A stretch of 7,811 nt of DNA from Negativicutes bacterium (GTDB taxonomy: Bacteria > Bacillota_C > Negativicutes > Acidaminococcales > Acidaminococcaceae), in assembly GCA_009930275.1 (NCBI GenBank), contig RZYP01000090.1:1-7811 (forward strand), given 5' to 3'. A model generated the notes under the pieces. The model was not told where the DNA came from and made no database searches. It saw only the letters and a program-made list of their open reading frames with translations. Positions 7,048 to 7,811 of this stretch are shown piece after piece (position 1 is the first letter of the stretch; every line of letters begins with the position of its first letter). The position numbers and the translations under genes were made by a program.

Positions 7048-7533
7048 ATGAAACATACATTCAGATACAGCTTACTTTTTTTGATGATTCTTGTTGCATC
7101 GTGTAATACCCGGCAAAACACCAACGAACCCGTGACGCAAACTGAACCTTGCTTTTCTAAGGGTGAATTATTAAACAGTCCGAACTTTACCGGCACAGTG
7201 TGGTTGAACATGATGGGAGCCAAAGACACTGCCTTACATGCCAGTTTTGGTAATGTAACCTTTGCACCTGGTGCACGGACTAACTGGCATTCACATCCGG
7301 GTGGCCAAATCCTTTTTATCACTGAAGGTAAAGGATATTACCAGGCAAAAGGCCAACCAGCCCAATTGCTGCAAAAAGGCGATTATGTGGAAATACCGCC
7401 AAATATTGTTCATTGGCATGGTGCCGCCCCAGATAGTGATTTTGCACACATTGCAGTTAGTTTGAATACCGATTTAGGTGGTGCTGTTTGGCTGGAACCT
7501 GTTACGGAACAAGAATACAATGTTTTAAAGTGA
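7048..7533 (+). CDS. Small cupin lipoprotein
   Basis: A 161-aa single-domain cupin. The lipobox LVASC makes Cys19 the likely lipidated residue, so it should be membrane-anchored. Cupin motif 1 is APGARTNWHSHPGGQILFITEGKG (73-96) and motif 2 is KGDYVEIPPNIVHWHGAAPD (110-129). Likely metal ligands are His81, His83, Gln87 and His122, i.e. the three-His-plus-Gln set, with Gln replacing the Glu of the textbook motif. The pattern ARTxWHxHPxGQ followed by PPxxxHWHGA belongs to the small Mn/Fe cupins often annotated as CMD-associated or mandelonitrile-lyase-like. That name reflects one studied branch (Granulicella hydroxynitrile lyase) and should not be taken as the reaction here. It is the last gene of the operon, 19 nt after the CMD-like gene, and converges on the peptidase. 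Confidence 0.92.
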   Translation: MKHTFRYSLLFLMILVASCNTRQNTNEPVTQTEPCFSKGELLNSPNFTGTVWLNMMGAKDTALHASFGNVTFAPGARTNWHSHPGGQILFITEGKGYYQAKGQPAQLLQKGDYVEIPPNIVHWHGAAPDSDFAHIAVSLNTDLGGAVWLEPVTEQEYNVLK

Positions 7534-7539
7534 TGATCG

Positions 7540-7570
7540 CACTGTATAGGTACCGGCTGCAGCCACAGTG
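7540..7570. terminator. Inverted repeat between convergent genes, possible terminator
   Basis: CACTGT (7540-7545) pairs with ACAGTG (7565-7570) around a 19-nt loop that contains the perfect 10-bp palindrome GGCTGCAGCC (7555-7564). It sits in the 40-bp gap between the cupin stop and the peptidase stop, where a bidirectional terminator would be expected. Neither side has a T-run after the stem, so it does not meet the rule for an intrinsic terminator. Confidence 0.3.
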
Positions 7571-7573
7571 AAA

Positions 7574-7811
7574 TCATTCTTCCGTCAGCTCATATCCCCA
7601 GTCAATGCCCTTGAGGGTGGCGGGAACACCGTCTTTCATCCAGACAGGCATGGGGGCGCCTTTCAGGTAATGGTTGAAAAACTGTTCCAGGCGGATACTC
7701 AGGTCTTTGGCATTGGCTCTTCTTCGCAGGTTATGGACTTCGTCGTTGTACTGAAGCAGCCAGGAGGGTTTCCCCAATCGGCGTAATGCCGTGAAGAATT
7801 CTATGCCCTGG
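7574..7811 (-). CDS. S9 (prolyl oligopeptidase)-type peptidase, C-terminal part
   Basis: Only the last 78 residues are in the window; the 5' end lies beyond the right edge. It opens QGIEFFTALRRLGKPSWLLQYNDEVHNL, the typical end of the alpha/beta hydrolase domain of S9 peptidases. The His of NDEVHN is the expected catalytic histidine. It continues RRRANAKDLSIRLEQFF, then HYLKGAPMPVWM, and ends in GVPATLKGIDWGYELTEE, the usual tail of Bacteroidota members. These enzymes cleave short peptides, usually in the periplasm; the signal peptide, Ser and Asp are not visible. The visible part has about 53% G+C (127 of 238 by my count), higher than the AraC gene and much of the operon. The 18-bp repeat falls inside it, at KGAPMP, 72 nt before its end. 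It is convergent with the operon and probably unrelated in function. Confidence 0.85.
   Translation of the reverse strand, partial: QGIEFFTALRRLGKPSWLLQYNDEVHNLRRRANAKDLSIRLEQFFNHYLKGAPMPVWMKDGVPATLKGIDWGYELTEE
7646..7663. repeat. Right copy of the 18-bp direct repeat, inside the peptidase gene
   Basis: Identical to 1-18. In the peptidase frame it is exactly six codons (AAA GGC GCC CCC ATG CCT, KGAPMP), preceded by the normal Tyr-Leu codons. The 72 nt between it and the peptidase stop encode a native-looking C-terminal tail. If the repeat is a recombination core, that tail would have been brought in by the element and restored the gene end. The repeat-to-repeat distance is 7645 bp. Confidence 0.75.

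Noticed and set aside
32..7533. Polysaccharide utilization locus
   Set aside because: No SusC- or SusD-like gene, glycoside hydrolase or hybrid two-component regulator is present; the enzymes act on esters, lactones and carbonyls.
7568..7786. A plus-strand frame opposite the peptidase C-terminus
   Set aside because: The minus-strand frame there matches the S9 peptidase tail residue by residue; the plus frame is its shadow.
1..7811. Transposon or insertion sequence, CRISPR array, tRNA or other RNA gene
   Set aside because: No transposase or integrase frame, no spaced repeat array and no tRNA-like cloverleaf was seen; the direct repeat itself falls in a protein-coding gene.

Overview
The window looks like accessory chromosomal DNA from a member of the Bacteroidota. 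The reasons are A-rich start regions with few Shine-Dalgarno sequences, promoter -7 elements of the TAnnTTTG type, signal peptides that end in Ala-Gln, and protein sequences that read like Bacteroidota family members. The genus cannot be told from the sequence.

Layout. The extreme left edge holds an 18-bp sequence (1-18) that recurs exactly at 7646-7663 inside a peptidase gene. Next comes a minus-strand AraC-family regulator (32-919). A divergent control region (920-1101) carries a -7-like element on each strand and a striking set of three CTTACTTT half-sites. Seven tightly packed plus-strand genes follow (1102-7533), separated by 4-34 nt and so probably one operon. They encode an esterase-713-like lipoprotein hydrolase, a YcjY/dienelactone-hydrolase-like enzyme with a Cys nucleophile, an NTF2/SnoaL-like protein, an aldo/keto reductase, a type-B carboxylesterase, a two-domain carboxymuconolactone decarboxylase (CMD)-like protein and a small cupin lipoprotein. 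A convergent minus-strand S9-type peptidase C-terminus (7574 to the right edge) closes the window.

How the genes may work together. All seven operon products begin with an export signal: five type I and two lipoprotein. The cluster therefore reads as a complete extracytoplasmic route in which three esterases/lactonases open an ester or lactone. The CMD-like, cupin and NTF2-like proteins then process a cyclic or carbonyl intermediate, and an aldo/keto reductase reduces a carbonyl. The substrate cannot be deduced. An NAD(P)H-dependent reductase with a Sec-type signal is the oddest member, and its cofactor loop lacks the usual Lys and Arg. The divergent AraC protein is the likely local regulator.

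Boundaries. The exact 18-bp repeat encodes KGAPMP, in frame, in the peptidase at the right. At the left edge the same codons are cut off abruptly by a stop two codons earlier. The regulator plus operon may therefore be a cassette that entered the 3' end of a peptidase gene, leaving a broken tail outside the window and an intact C-terminus at the right. No integrase or transposase is visible, so the mechanism is open.
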